In this document: one piece after another, positions 52,323-62,186 of the stretch
Layout: every line of letters begins with the position of its first letter
Position numbering within the stretch: position 1 is the stretch's first letter
Assembly: GCF_009600315.1 (NCBI RefSeq)
Contig: NZ_WIWC01000014.1
Span: forward strand, 43,749-107,748
Direction: 5' to 3'
DNA: 64,000 nt
DNA from: Pseudomonas helleri
GTDB lineage: Bacteria; Pseudomonadota; Gammaproteobacteria; Pseudomonadales; Pseudomonadaceae
The notes under the pieces: model-generated
Databases searched by the model: none
What the model was told of the DNA's origin: nothing
What the model saw: only the letters and a program-made list of their open reading frames with translations
Made by a program: the position numbers and the translations under genes

Positions 52323-53879
52323 TTACAGGCCTGGCAAGCGCTGACGGATGTCAGCAATCAGGTTGTCGAGGCTTTTACTGTTGTGGGTTTCAACACGTTT
52401 GCTGTGCAAGATTTCATCTGCCCCAAGCGGTTCCCGGCTAGCCTGCTGAGCCTTGACCACTTCCAGTGTTGCATCGGACGGATCATTGCCAATGGCTCTG
52501 CGATGGGCCAGCCAGCCTTCAATGACGGCATCGGGGGCGGTGCAGTCCAGTATCAGGCAAGGGACCCCCGTTGCTTCCGCTACTTTCGCAGCGGCATCAC
52601 GTTGCGCACGTTTGAGATAGGTAGCATCGAGTACGACCGGGAAACCTGCACGGAGGACGATCCCAGCCAGTTCGTGAAGTTTAGTGTAGGTAACAGCGCT
52701 AGCCTCAGCGTTATAAATACCTGCACCTACAGCATTTTCAGACTCTTGATTACCAAACAGCTTCTTGCGAACTACATCAGAACGTATACGGATCGCTCCC
52801 AACGACTCGACAAGACGCATGGATACGGAACTTTTGCCGACAGCAGACACCCCGTGGGTAATTGCAAGAAAGCGGGAAGGGATGGTGCTGTAACTCTCCG
52901 CCAAGTTGGCATAGTTGCGGTATTGGCGAAGAGTGGCGGCCCGTTGAACAGGGCTAGCTTCTGCAGGCATGCTGAACAGGCTGACTTTGGCGCGCACCAG
53001 CGCGCGGTAGGCTTTGTAGAAGTTCAGCAGCTCCAGTCCTTCATAATCTTCGGTCAGTTCCAGGTACTGGCTGACGAACCGACGGGCCAAGGATTTCAGA
53101 CCACGATCCTCAAGGTCCATGGCCAGAAAAGCTGTGTCGGCATACACGTCGGTGAAGCGGAAGGGTTCATTGAATTCAATGCAGTCGAAAATAACCACCT
53201 TGCCATCAATCAGGGTGGCGTTGCCCAAGTGAATATCACCATGGCATTCGCGGATAAAACCTTCAGCCTTACGCTTCTTTAGCAGCGGCTTTAGACGTTC
53301 AAAGCTCGTTTGTGCCCAGGCCTGGAGTGCATCCAGTTGTTGCAGGTCAGCTTTGTCCGAAAGAAACGGGCGAATTTGCTCGAAATTCTGCAGCACAGGG
53401 TCCATTACAGCTTCAGGAGTGCCTTGATAATGTTCCAGAGGGACATGAGGCGCATGAGCGTGGAAGCGAGCAATCTGCTGGGCCATCTCATCAATATGAG
53501 CGGCATTTAGTTCGCCGTTGGCTTGCAGCGTACTCAGCAGTTGGCTTTGCGGGAATTGACGCATTTTCAACACGTATTCAATGGCGGCTCCTTCGCCGCC
53601 CAAAACAGGTGCCTCGGTTGTACCCGTAATTGGCAATACCTCAAGGTACAGGCCTTCGGTCAAGCGCTGGTTCAGGCGTAGCTCTTCTTTGCAGAAATGC
53701 TCGCGAGCAGTGAGATCGGTGAAGTCCAGAAACCCGAAGTTAACCGGTTTTTTCATCTTGTAGGCATAGGAGCCGGTGAGGATGACCCAGGAAATGTGCG
53801 TCTCGATTACCTGAAATCCATCGACTTCGTGTGGGTAGAGATCCGGGTTTTTCAGGGCGGTAATCAAGTTCTGGCTCAC
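52323..53879 (-). CDS. Aminoglycoside phosphotransferase-like / P-loop ATPase fusion protein
   Basis: The 518-residue product fuses an APH-like kinase domain (about 1-330, with the Brenner-type ECHGDIHLGNA and VIFDCIEFNEPFRFTDV) to a C-terminal P-loop NTPase domain. The latter carries THGVSAVGKSSVS and LDATYLKRAQRDAA. It matches the family annotated as bifunctional aminoglycoside phosphotransferase/ATP-binding protein; the substrate is not known, and resistance should not be assumed. The start at GTG 53879 (MSQNLITALKNPDLYPHE) has AAGGA upstream; the frame runs further but is not conserved. It is divergent from mrcB. Confidence 0.85.
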   Translation of the reverse strand: MSQNLITALKNPDLYPHEVDGFQVIETHISWVILTGSYAYKMKKPVNFGFLDFTDLTAREHFCKEELRLNQRLTEGLYLEVLPITGTTEAPVLGGEGAAIEYVLKMRQFPQSQLLSTLQANGELNAAHIDEMAQQIARFHAHAPHVPLEHYQGTPEAVMDPVLQNFEQIRPFLSDKADLQQLDALQAWAQTSFERLKPLLKKRKAEGFIRECHGDIHLGNATLIDGKVVIFDCIEFNEPFRFTDVYADTAFLAMDLEDRGLKSLARRFVSQYLELTEDYEGLELLNFYKAYRALVRAKVSLFSMPAEASPVQRAATLRQYRNYANLAESYSTIPSRFLAITHGVSAVGKSSVSMRLVESLGAIRIRSDVVRKKLFGNQESENAVGAGIYNAEASAVTYTKLHELAGIVLRAGFPVVLDATYLKRAQRDAAAKVAEATGVPCLILDCTAPDAVIEGWLAHRRAIGNDPSDATLEVVKAQQASREPLGADEILHSKRVETHNSKSLDNLIADIRQRLPGL

Positions 53880-53904
53880 GGTTGATCCTTCAAGGTTTAG
53901 AAAA

Positions 53905-53921
53905 ATAATGGTCGCCATTAT
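53905..53921. promoter_or_regulatory. Operator-like palindrome between the kinase/ATPase gene and mrcB
   Basis: ATAATGG (53905-53911), TCG, CCATTAT (53915-53921) is a perfect 7-bp inverted repeat 26 bases upstream of the kinase/ATPase GTG and 76 bases upstream of the mrcB ATG. It looks like a dimeric regulator site; the protein is unknown. Confidence 0.4.
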
Positions 53922-53982
53922 GGCTGCTGATAGCGGTACTGCAAACCGCCGGGCTGCGCATGATGAACATGAACAAAGTGCG

Positions 53983-53988
53983 TATAAT
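53983..53988 (+). promoter_or_regulatory. mrcB -10 box (TATAAT) eight bases before the start codon
   Basis: A consensus TATAAT ends eight bases before the mrcB ATG, predicting a transcript that begins at or within three bases of the start codon. No ribosome-binding site is visible. The -35 region is weak. Confidence 0.6.
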
Positions 53989-53996
53989 CTCGCGCC

Positions 53997-56321
53997 ATGA
54001 CTCGAACCCGATCTTCTCGCACCCGTTCCAAACGTCCTTCCGGTAGCCCTCGGCGCTGGCTGGGCTGGGCTCTTAAGCTCAGTCTGGTAGGCCTGGTTGT
54101 ACTGGCAGGTTTTGCCATGTACCTCGATGCCATTGTTCAGGAAAAGTTCTCTGGCAAGCGCTGGACCATTCCTGCCAAGGTTTACGCGCGCCCGCTGGAG
54201 CTGTTCGTCGGCCAAAAACTGGCCAAAAATGACTTTCTGACTGAGCTTGATGCGCTTGGCTATCGCCGCGAAAGCGTAGTCAATGGCCCCGGGGTTGCAG
54301 CAGTTAATGGCAACACAGTTGATCTCAATACCCGTGGTTTTCAGTTTTATGAGGGGGCCGAAAAAGCACAGCCTGTACGGGTGCGATTCTCGGGTGATTA
54401 TGTTGCAGAACTGTCGTCGACCAACGGGACAAAACTGCCCGTGGTCCGTCTTGAGCCTTTGCTGGTAGGCGGTCTTTACCCTAAAAACCTTGAAGACCGC
54501 ATTTTGATCAATATTGATCAAGTGCCTCCATTCCTGCTTGAAACGCTGGTAACCGTTGAGGATCGTGATTTCTACCACCACTTTGGTGTGTCGCCGAAGT
54601 CGATCATCCGGGCCATGTGGGTCAATACGTCATCCGGGCAAATGCGCCAGGGCGGCAGTACCTTGACTCAGCAGTTGGTCAAAAACTTTTACCTGACAAA
54701 TGAACGTAGCCTGAGTCGCAAGTTGACCGAGGCAATGATGGCGTTGTTGCTTGAGTTGCATTACGACAAGCGTGAGATTCTTGAGGCATATCTGAACGAA
54801 GTGTTCGTTGGTCAGGACGGTCAACGTGCAGTTCATGGTTTTGGTCTGGCCAGCCAGTTCTTCTTTAGCCAGCCACTCGCTGAGCTCAAGTTGCATCAAG
54901 TGGCTTTATTGGTAGGGATGGTAAAAGGTCCCTCGGCCTACAACCCTCGTCGCTATCCGGAGCGTGCTCTGGAACGTCGTAACCTGGTGCTCGACTTGCT
55001 GGAGCAGCAGGGTGTTGCTACGGCGGAGCAAGTCGCTGCCGCCAAGAAAATGCCTTTGGGCGTGACCAAGCGGGGCAGCTTGGCTGACAGCTCATTCCCG
55101 GGTTTCCTCGATTTGGTCAAGCGCCAGTTACGTGAGGATTATCGCGACGAAGACTTGACTGAAGAAGGGTTGCGAATCTTCACCAGTTTCGACCCGATCC
55201 TGCAAATGAAGGCAGAAGCGGCCGTAGGGGAAACCTTTAAGCGTTTGTCCGGGCGCAAAGGTTCGGACGAAGTTGAAGCTGCAATGGTGGTGACCAATCC
55301 TGAAACAGGTGAGGTTCAAGCACTGATAGGAAGCCGCATGCAAGGCTATGCGGGCTTCAACCGCGCGCTGGATGCCGTGCGTCCAATTGGTTCGTTGATC
55401 AAACCGGCTGTTTATTTGACCGCTCTAGAGCGTCCAAGTCAGTACACATTGACCAGTTGGCTGTCAGATGAGCCCCTGTCGGTTAAAGGTGCTGATGGTC
55501 AAATCTGGAAACCTCAGAATTATGACCGCCGCTCGCACGGTACAGTTTTCCTGTACCAGTCGATGATGAACTCCTACAACTTGGGCACCGTTCGATTGGG
55601 GCAGGAAGTCGGCGTTCCCAATGTGCTTAAAACGCTGGCGCGGCTGGGCGTTGAACGTGAGTTTCCTGCGTTTCCTTCCATGTTGCTGGGTGCTGGTGCA
55701 TTGAGTCCTATTGAAGTGGCGACTATGTATCAGACGCTGGCCAACGGTGGTTTCAACACACCAATGCGCGGTATTCGCAGTGTGTTGACGGCAGAAGGCG
55801 AGCCGCTCAAGCGCTATCCATTCCAGATCCAACAGCGTTTTGACCCGGCTTCAATCTTTCTGATTCAGAATGCCATGCAGCATGTGATGCGAGAGGGTAC
55901 TGGGCGCTCGGTCTATAACGTCCTGCCAAGAAGCCTCACGGTGGCAGGTAAGACAGGTACCAGTAATGACTCACGGGACAGCTGGTTCGCCGGGTTTAGT
56001 CAGGATGTGCTGGCCGTTGTCTGGCTGGGCCGCGACGATAACGGCAAAACGCCGTTTACCGGGGCAACCGGTGCTTTGCAGGTATGGACCAGCTTTATGA
56101 AAAAAGCGGACCCATTACCTCTGGATATGCCGCAGCCGGATAACATTGTGCAAGCCTGGATTGATCCGCATACAGGTCAAGGTTCTGATGCCAACTGCCC
56201 GGGTGCGGTGCAGATGCCGTATATTCGCGGCAGTGAGCCGCCAGCTGGTGCCAGTTGTGGCGCGCAGGAACCTGCGCCGGGTGAAGCTGTGATGGATTGG
56301 GTCAAGGGCTGGTTGAATTAA
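53997..56321 (+). CDS. mrcB: Penicillin-binding protein 1B
   Basis: PBP1B is a bifunctional peptidoglycan glycosyltransferase/transpeptidase of the inner membrane. The 774-residue protein has a short basic cytoplasmic tail, a membrane segment at about residues 22-44 and a UB2H-like domain. The glycosyltransferase has its catalytic Glu in TVEDRDFYHHFG and the motif QGGSTLTQQLVKNF. The transpeptidase carries SLIKP (SxxK), the SYN-type site in MMNSYNLGT and KTGTSND. It is followed by its activator gene lpoP. Confidence 0.97.
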   Translation: MTRTRSSRTRSKRPSGSPRRWLGWALKLSLVGLVVLAGFAMYLDAIVQEKFSGKRWTIPAKVYARPLELFVGQKLAKNDFLTELDALGYRRESVVNGPGVAAVNGNTVDLNTRGFQFYEGAEKAQPVRVRFSGDYVAELSSTNGTKLPVVRLEPLLVGGLYPKNLEDRILINIDQVPPFLLETLVTVEDRDFYHHFGVSPKSIIRAMWVNTSSGQMRQGGSTLTQQLVKNFYLTNERSLSRKLTEAMMALLLELHYDKREILEAYLNEVFVGQDGQRAVHGFGLASQFFFSQPLAELKLHQVALLVGMVKGPSAYNPRRYPERALERRNLVLDLLEQQGVATAEQVAAAKKMPLGVTKRGSLADSSFPGFLDLVKRQLREDYRDEDLTEEGLRIFTSFDPILQMKAEAAVGETFKRLSGRKGSDEVEAAMVVTNPETGEVQALIGSRMQGYAGFNRALDAVRPIGSLIKPAVYLTALERPSQYTLTSWLSDEPLSVKGADGQIWKPQNYDRRSHGTVFLYQSMMNSYNLGTVRLGQEVGVPNVLKTLARLGVEREFPAFPSMLLGAGALSPIEVATMYQTLANGGFNTPMRGIRSVLTAEGEPLKRYPFQIQQRFDPASIFLIQNAMQHVMREGTGRSVYNVLPRSLTVAGKTGTSNDSRDSWFAGFSQDVLAVVWLGRDDNGKTPFTGATGALQVWTSFMKKADPLPLDMPQPDNIVQAWIDPHTGQGSDANCPGAVQMPYIRGSEPPAGASCGAQEPAPGEAVMDWVKGWLN

Positions 56322-56337
56322 GCAAAGAGGATTAGAC

Positions 56338-57075
56338 GTGAACAAGTGGTGGATTCCGGCTGTTTCAGCCTTTGCTTTGCTTAATGGCTGTGCGAGTGTG
56401 CCGCAGGGTTCAATCCCTGTGGTCGACTCGGGTGTGCCGGTGTCAAACAATGAGCGTGTATCGGCTCAGCGCACAGCCAGTAATTATCCGCAGGCGACGG
56501 CTACTCGCGCCGCCCAGGCTCAAGCGATTCCTCAGGACTCAGGAGTCGTTGTGATGATCCCAGGGGGCGGGGCGGCTGTTTCGACTCCCATAAGCAGCGC
56601 ACCTTTTACGCCGGGGCCGATTACCCCTGGGCCGGCCTCCGCGCCGATCAGCACGGGGAGTTACACACCGAGCACGACCTATACGGCCCCGGCGCCTGTA
56701 AGCCCCAGCGGAATCCCATCCAGCAGTGGTGCTCTGGCAGCCGATGAGCAATTGGACGGGCCGGTGCTGGCGCTGCTGACAACTGCGCAACAACAGCAAT
56801 CCAGTGGCGATTTGAACGGCGCTTCTTCGAGCCTTGAGCGGGCTCAGCGAGTAGCGCCTCGTGAGCCGCAGGTGCTTTATCGTTTGGCTCAGGTGCGCAT
56901 GGCTCAAGGGGATGCTGCACAGGCGGAGCAATTTGCCCGCCGCGGTCTGACCTTCGCCAGTGGCCGTCCCGACCTGCAGGCGAGTCTATGGGGTTTGATT
57001 GCCCAGGCCCGTGAAAAGCAAGGTGATGCAGCCGGCGCTGCATCTGCGCGTCAAAAAGCCAAGGTAAGCCTCTGA
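56338..57075 (+). CDS. lpoP: Outer-membrane lipoprotein LpoP, activator of PBP1B
   Basis: The 245-residue product has a lipoprotein signal with lipobox LLNGC at residues 14-18. A Pro/Ser/Thr/Gly-rich linker follows (about 60-125), then a C-terminal TPR-like domain (about 130-245; SSGDLNGASSSLERAQRVAPREPQ, RLAQVRMAQGDAAQAEQFA). LpoP of P. aeruginosa, encoded next to mrcB, is known to activate PBP1B through a TPR domain, and the position and layout match. The start is GTG 56338. yqcC is coupled to its end (TGATGG). Confidence 0.85.
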   Translation: MNKWWIPAVSAFALLNGCASVPQGSIPVVDSGVPVSNNERVSAQRTASNYPQATATRAAQAQAIPQDSGVVVMIPGGGAAVSTPISSAPFTPGPITPGPASAPISTGSYTPSTTYTAPAPVSPSGIPSSSGALAADEQLDGPVLALLTTAQQQQSSGDLNGASSSLERAQRVAPREPQVLYRLAQVRMAQGDAAQAEQFARRGLTFASGRPDLQASLWGLIAQAREKQGDAAGAASARQKAKVSL

Positions 57076-57404
57076 TGGACGATCGTATAGCGGCCCTTGC
57101 CGACCAGTTATTGTTGATTGAGCGCGAATTGCGCGTGCAGGGCTGGTGGGATGATGTTGCCCCCAGTGCCGAAGCTTTGAGCAGTGTTGAGCCTTTTTCA
57201 GTGGACACGCTGGATTTCCACCAATGGCTGCAGTGGATTTTTCTAACCAGAATGAAGCAAATTCTTGAGCACAATCTCCCTTTGCCCAATGCATCCGGGA
57301 TCCTCGAAATGGCCGAAATGGTGTATGCCGAACGCCCGCTCGAGAGCCTTGGGTTGCGCACTGCGCTGAAAAAGTTCGACCAACTGATCGTCGACGCTCG
57401 TTAA
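57075..57404 (+). CDS. yqcC: YqcC-family protein (DUF446)
   Basis: The 109-residue product matches the YqcC/DUF446 family: LLLIERELRVQGWWDDVAPS, FSVDTLDFHQWLQWIFLTRMKQILE and LPNASGILEMAEMVY. The function is unknown. The fold is mainly helical and cytoplasmic. In E. coli yqcC lies beside truC. Its ATG shares a base with the lpoP stop. A CTGCCGG/CCGGCAG hairpin (57413-57431) follows nine bases after the stop and may end the mrcB-lpoP-yqcC transcript. Confidence 0.93.
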   Translation: MDDRIAALADQLLLIERELRVQGWWDDVAPSAEALSSVEPFSVDTLDFHQWLQWIFLTRMKQILEHNLPLPNASGILEMAEMVYAERPLESLGLRTALKKFDQLIVDAR

Positions 57405-57836
57405 TTGCCTGGCTGCCGGTTTTTCCGGCAGTCGAGCGCATATTTCTACCGCTTTGCGCCATTCGCGCGCGTTTTATCCCTCATCAAGCCCGCTTCTTAT
57501 GAGTTCTCATGCGCTTTGTTGGAAAAAAGCGCAATTATTGCTTGACTTGCAGAGGCTGAAACACAAGAATCCAACGACCGCTGTACAGGGACTGCCAGAA
57601 GCAGACCCTCTCAGCAGACCATGAGGCGCACACCCGCGCCGACTTGTTACACCCGCAACGCGTTACCTCGCGCTGGGTGGGAAAACCCCGCAACACTTGG
57701 GGAGTTCCCAATACTTGCTCAGTCAGTGCTGACGTAGTCGGCGACTACCGTCGCTCATGCTCTGCTGAGAAGTAAACCTATTAAGACCCGTTCGTATTTT
57801 TGTGAGCGGTATTCTGGCGTTTTAGAGGTGAACAAC
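57405..57836 (+). promoter_or_regulatory. Long structured leader of the ilvIHC operon
   Basis: The 432-base gap has a promoter TTGACT (57542-57547)-N17-AAGAAT (57565-57570), giving a leader of about 260 bases before ilvI. Dyads include GCGCTTT/AAAGCGC (57511-57532), GTCAG/CTGAC (57722-57733), GTAGTCG/CGACTAC (57734-57748) and CCGTTC/GAGCGG (57788-57809). Neither of two short open frames in the gap (42 and 38 codons) has the runs of Ile/Leu/Val codons of a classical attenuator peptide. The regulatory mechanism is open. Confidence 0.5.
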
Positions 57837-59561
57837 GTGGAGCTTTTATCTGGCGGTGAGATGCTCGTCCGCTTTTTGCGCGACGAAGGTGTCAAACATA
57901 TCTACGGGTACCCAGGTGGTGCTCTCCTTCATGTTTACGATGCGCTGTTCAAAGAACCGGAAGTGACCCACATCCTGGTTCGCCACGAACAGGCTGCAAC
58001 CCATATGGCTGACGGTTATGCCCGTGCCACCGGTAAAGCCGGGGTCGTACTGGTCACGTCCGGGCCGGGTGCAACCAATGCCATTACCGGTATCGCTACG
58101 GCCTATATGGACTCCATTCCGATGGTGATCATTTCCGGTCAGGTGCCTAGCACCATGGTCGGGACCGATGCGTTTCAAGAGACCGACATGATCGGTATCT
58201 CCCGGCCGATCGTGAAGCACAGCTTTATGATCAAGCATGCCTCCGAAATCCCGGAGGTGATGAAAAAAGCTTTCTATCTCGCGCAATCCGGTCGTCCCGG
58301 CCCGGTGGTTGTCGATATCCCTAAAGATATGACCAACCCGGCTGAGAAGTTCGAGTACGTCTTCCCGAAGAAAGCCAAGTTGCGCTCTTACAGTCCGGCG
58401 GTTCGTGGGCATTCGGGGCAAATCCGCAAAGCCGTTGAAATGCTTTTGGCAGCCAAACGTCCGGTTCTCTACGCGGGGGGCGGCGTTATCCTGGGTGGCG
58501 GTTCTGAGCCGCTGACCGAGCTGGCAAAAATGCTCAACGTGCCAGTGACTAATACGCTGATGGGGTTGGGTGCCTACCCAGGCACTGACCGCCAGTTCAT
58601 TGGCATGCTGGGGATGCATGGCAGCTTTACTGCCAACATGACCATGCATAACGCTGATGTCATTTTGGCAGTCGGTGCGCGCTTTGATGACCGTGTTATC
58701 AATGGCCCGTCCAAATTCTGTCCGAATGCCAAAATTATTCATGTCGATATTGATCCGGCATCCATCTCCAAAACCATCAAGGCCGATGTGCCCATTGTTG
58801 GGCCTGTAGAGAGTGTGATGACCGAAATGGTTGCCATCCTTAAGGACATCGGTGAAAAACCTGATCCTGAGGCAGTTGCCCACTGGTGGAAACAGATTGA
58901 TGAGTGGCGCGGTGATCGCGGCCTGTTCCCTTATGACAAAGGTGACGGCAGCAAGATCAAGCCTCAAGCTGTGATCGAAATGCTCTGCGAAGTGACAAAA
59001 GGCGATGCGTATGTCACTTCCGATGTAGGGCAGCATCAGATGTTTGCGGCTCAGTACTACCGTTTCAACAAGCCTAATCGCTGGATCAACTCAGGCGGTC
59101 TGGGCACGATGGGCTTTGGTTTCCCGGCTGCGATGGGTGTGAAGCTGAACTTCCCTGATGCTGACGTTGCGTGTGTGACGGGCGAGGGCAGTATTCAAAT
59201 GAATATTCAGGAACTGTCCACGTGTCTGCAATATGACCTGCCGGTAAAAATTATCAGCTTGAACAACGGCGTGCTAGGCATGGTTCGTCAGTGGCAGGAC
59301 ATGAACTACGGCAGCCGTCACTCGCACTCTTATATGGAGTCGCTGCCTGACTTCGTCAAGCTGGCTGAGGCCTATGGGCATGTGGGTATTCGGATCACCG
59401 ATCTGAAAGACCTTAAGCCGAAGATGGAAGAAGCCTTCGCCATGAAAGATCGCCTGGTGTTCCTGGATATTCAGGTTGATACCAGTGAGCACGTATATCC
59501 GATGCAGATCAAAGATGGCTCCATGCGCGACATGTGGCTCAGCAAGACGGAGCGTACTTAA
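57837..59561 (+). CDS. ilvI: Acetolactate synthase large (catalytic) subunit
   Basis: IlvI makes acetolactate or acetohydroxybutyrate with TPP, FAD and Mg, the first common step of branched-chain amino acid synthesis. The start GTG 57837 ([14 protein letters not shown]) has AGAGG eight bases upstream; a second in-frame GTG at 57828 overlaps that site. The 574-residue product has the catalytic Glu in [29 protein letters not shown], the TPP-binding [12 protein letters not shown] with [12 protein letters not shown]. The length is standard. Confidence 0.97.
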   Translation: MELLSGGEMLVRFLRDEGVKHIYGYPGGALLHVYDALFKEPEVTHILVRHEQAATHMADGYARATGKAGVVLVTSGPGATNAITGIATAYMDSIPMVIISGQVPSTMVGTDAFQETDMIGISRPIVKHSFMIKHASEIPEVMKKAFYLAQSGRPGPVVVDIPKDMTNPAEKFEYVFPKKAKLRSYSPAVRGHSGQIRKAVEMLLAAKRPVLYAGGGVILGGGSEPLTELAKMLNVPVTNTLMGLGAYPGTDRQFIGMLGMHGSFTANMTMHNADVILAVGARFDDRVINGPSKFCPNAKIIHVDIDPASISKTIKADVPIVGPVESVMTEMVAILKDIGEKPDPEAVAHWWKQIDEWRGDRGLFPYDKGDGSKIKPQAVIEMLCEVTKGDAYVTSDVGQHQMFAAQYYRFNKPNRWINSGGLGTMGFGFPAAMGVKLNFPDADVACVTGEGSIQMNIQELSTCLQYDLPVKIISLNNGVLGMVRQWQDMNYGSRHSHSYMESLPDFVKLAEAYGHVGIRITDLKDLKPKMEEAFAMKDRLVFLDIQVDTSEHVYPMQIKDGSMRDMWLSKTERT

Positions 59562-59563
59562 TC

Positions 59564-60055
59564 ATGCGGCACATTATTTCTTTGCTTCTTGAAAATGAAC
59601 CCGGTGCTCTGTCTCGCGTTGTCGGGTTGTTCTCCCAGCGTAACTACAACATCGAAAGCTTGACCGTAGCGCCGACGGAAGACCCGACTTTGTCGCGTCT
59701 GACGCTGACTACGGTGGGGCATGACGAAGTTATTGAGCAGATCACTAAAAACCTGAACAAGCTGATTGAAGTGGTCAAGCTGGTGGACCTGTCAGAGAGT
59801 GCTCACATCGAGCGTGAACTGATGTTGGTCAAGGTCAAGGCGACGGGCGCTCAGCGTGCAGAGATCAAGCGCACCACGGATATTTTTCGTGGACAGATCG
59901 TTGACGTAAGCGCCAGTGTTTACACAGTGCAGTTGACAGGTACCAGCGACAAGCTCGACAGTTTCATTCAGTCGATTGGCACTGCATCGATCCTGGAAAC
60001 CGTGCGTAGCGGCGTCACTGGTATTGCTCGTGGCGACAAAGTACTCAGCATCTAA
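59564..60055 (+). CDS. ilvH: Acetolactate synthase small (regulatory) subunit
   Basis: IlvH carries the ACT domain that gives valine feedback inhibition. The 163-residue product has the ACT signature HIISLLLENEPGALSRVVGLFSQ RNYNIESL and the C-terminal KRTTDIFRGQIVDVS. The start ATG 59564 is two bases after the ilvI stop; the frame opening earlier at 59534 is not used. The length equals that of E. coli IlvH. Confidence 0.97.
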   Translation: MRHIISLLLENEPGALSRVVGLFSQRNYNIESLTVAPTEDPTLSRLTLTTVGHDEVIEQITKNLNKLIEVVKLVDLSESAHIERELMLVKVKATGAQRAEIKRTTDIFRGQIVDVSASVYTVQLTGTSDKLDSFIQSIGTASILETVRSGVTGIARGDKVLSI

Positions 60056-60097
60056 CTCTAATTAAGTAGTACATGGCCGAATGGCCTGGATATATAA

Positions 60098-61123
<1,026 letters not shown>

Positions 61124-61140
61124 GTTTCAAGCGTAAAGAG

Positions 61141-61165
61141 AACGCGGCTTCGGCCGCGTTTTTTC
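61141..61165 (+). terminator. Intrinsic terminator after ilvC
   Basis: AACGCGGC (61141-61148), tetraloop TTCG, GCCGCGTT (61153-61160) and TTTT. It lies 17 bases after the ilvC stop. Confidence 0.93.
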
Positions 61166-61265
61166 GTTTCAGCGGCCGCTTCTGGTATAAAGCAGGATCG
61201 TTTGCGGGTGAGTCTTGGCCGCAAGCCTCTATCGAAACTTTTCATATCGTTGCAAGGTAATGTCC

Positions 61266-62123
61266 ATGAGCGAACGTCCCGAAGAGCCAAAAGCGGCTTC
61301 AGACGCCGATAGCCTGCTGCCTGTCGATGAGCATGTCGAAGAAGGGCATGACGCTGAGGGCCGTAAGGTCCGGCATCGTGGTATCTATCTGCTGCCAAAC
61401 CTTTTCACTACGGCGAACTTGTTCGCTGGTTTTTACTCCATCATCAACTCAATGAGCGCACAAAGTGCTATGAGCGCTGGTGATGCTGCTGGTGCAAGCA
61501 AGTATTTTGCATTTGCTGCCATCGCTATTTTTGTCGCGATGGTGTTGGACGGCCTTGATGGTCGTGTGGCTCGTATGACCAATACTGAAAGCGCTTTTGG
61601 CGCTGAATATGATTCCTTGTCCGATATGGTCGCTTTTGGCGTCGCTCCTGCATTGCTGGCTTTTGGCTGGGCATTGGGTGATATGGGCAAGGTGGGCTGG
61701 ATGGTTGCCTTTATCTATGTCGCGGGTGCCGCTTTGCGTCTGGCGCGTTTCAATACCCAGGTTGGCACGGCCGATAAACGCTATTTTATTGGCTTGGCGA
61801 GCCCGGCCGCCGCAGGTGTTGTTGCTGGAATCGTCTGGGCATTCAGTGATTATGGAATCCAGGGGTCCAAGATGTCCTTCCTGGTGGCCCTGTTGGTTGC
61901 AGCTGCTGGCATGTTGATGGTCAGCAATATCAAGTACAACAGCTTTAAAGAGCTGGACTTGAAGGGGCGAGTTCCGTTTGTAGCCATCCTTGCGGTGGTG
62001 TTGGTCTTTGCCGTTGTGTTTAGCGATCCCCCGCGTATTCTGCTGATCGCTTTTTTGGCGTATGCCGCTTCGGGTCCTATTCAATACTTGCTGCATTTAC
62101 GTCGTAACAAAAGCCGCGGGTGA
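61266..62123 (+). CDS. pssA: CDP-diacylglycerol--serine O-phosphatidyltransferase
   Basis: PssA makes phosphatidylserine, precursor of phosphatidylethanolamine. The 285-residue membrane protein has a hydrophilic N-terminus of about 40 residues and the CDP-alcohol phosphatidyltransferase motif DGLDGRVARMTNTESAFG with AEYDSLSD. About eight membrane segments follow. The start ATG 61266 (MSERPEEPK) has AAGG eight bases upstream; ATG 61260 is too near it. Confidence 0.95.
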   Translation: MSERPEEPKAASDADSLLPVDEHVEEGHDAEGRKVRHRGIYLLPNLFTTANLFAGFYSIINSMSAQSAMSAGDAAGASKYFAFAAIAIFVAMVLDGLDGRVARMTNTESAFGAEYDSLSDMVAFGVAPALLAFGWALGDMGKVGWMVAFIYVAGAALRLARFNTQVGTADKRYFIGLASPAAAGVVAGIVWAFSDYGIQGSKMSFLVALLVAAAGMLMVSNIKYNSFKELDLKGRVPFVAILAVVLVFAVVFSDPPRILLIAFLAYAASGPIQYLLHLRRNKSRG

Positions 62124-62186
62124 TGTAATTTCTCCCATACTCCGTAGTCTATTGGTGCATCAGCCCTCCAATACTACGGAGTTGTC

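Noticed and set aside
52323..53879. Calling the APH-like protein an antibiotic resistance gene
   Set aside because: The fusion architecture belongs to a housekeeping-type family of unknown substrate; the kinase motif alone does not show resistance.
52323..54581. 752-codon minus frame extending the kinase/ATPase gene over mrcB
   Set aside because: The part upstream of GTG 53879 is antisense to mrcB and not similar to the family.
57500..57626. 42-codon frame in the ilvI leader as an attenuator peptide
   Set aside because: It has several Leu codons but no Ile/Val run and begins before the predicted transcript start.
57621..57737. 38-codon frame in the ilvI leader
   Set aside because: No ribosome-binding site and no regulatory codon run.
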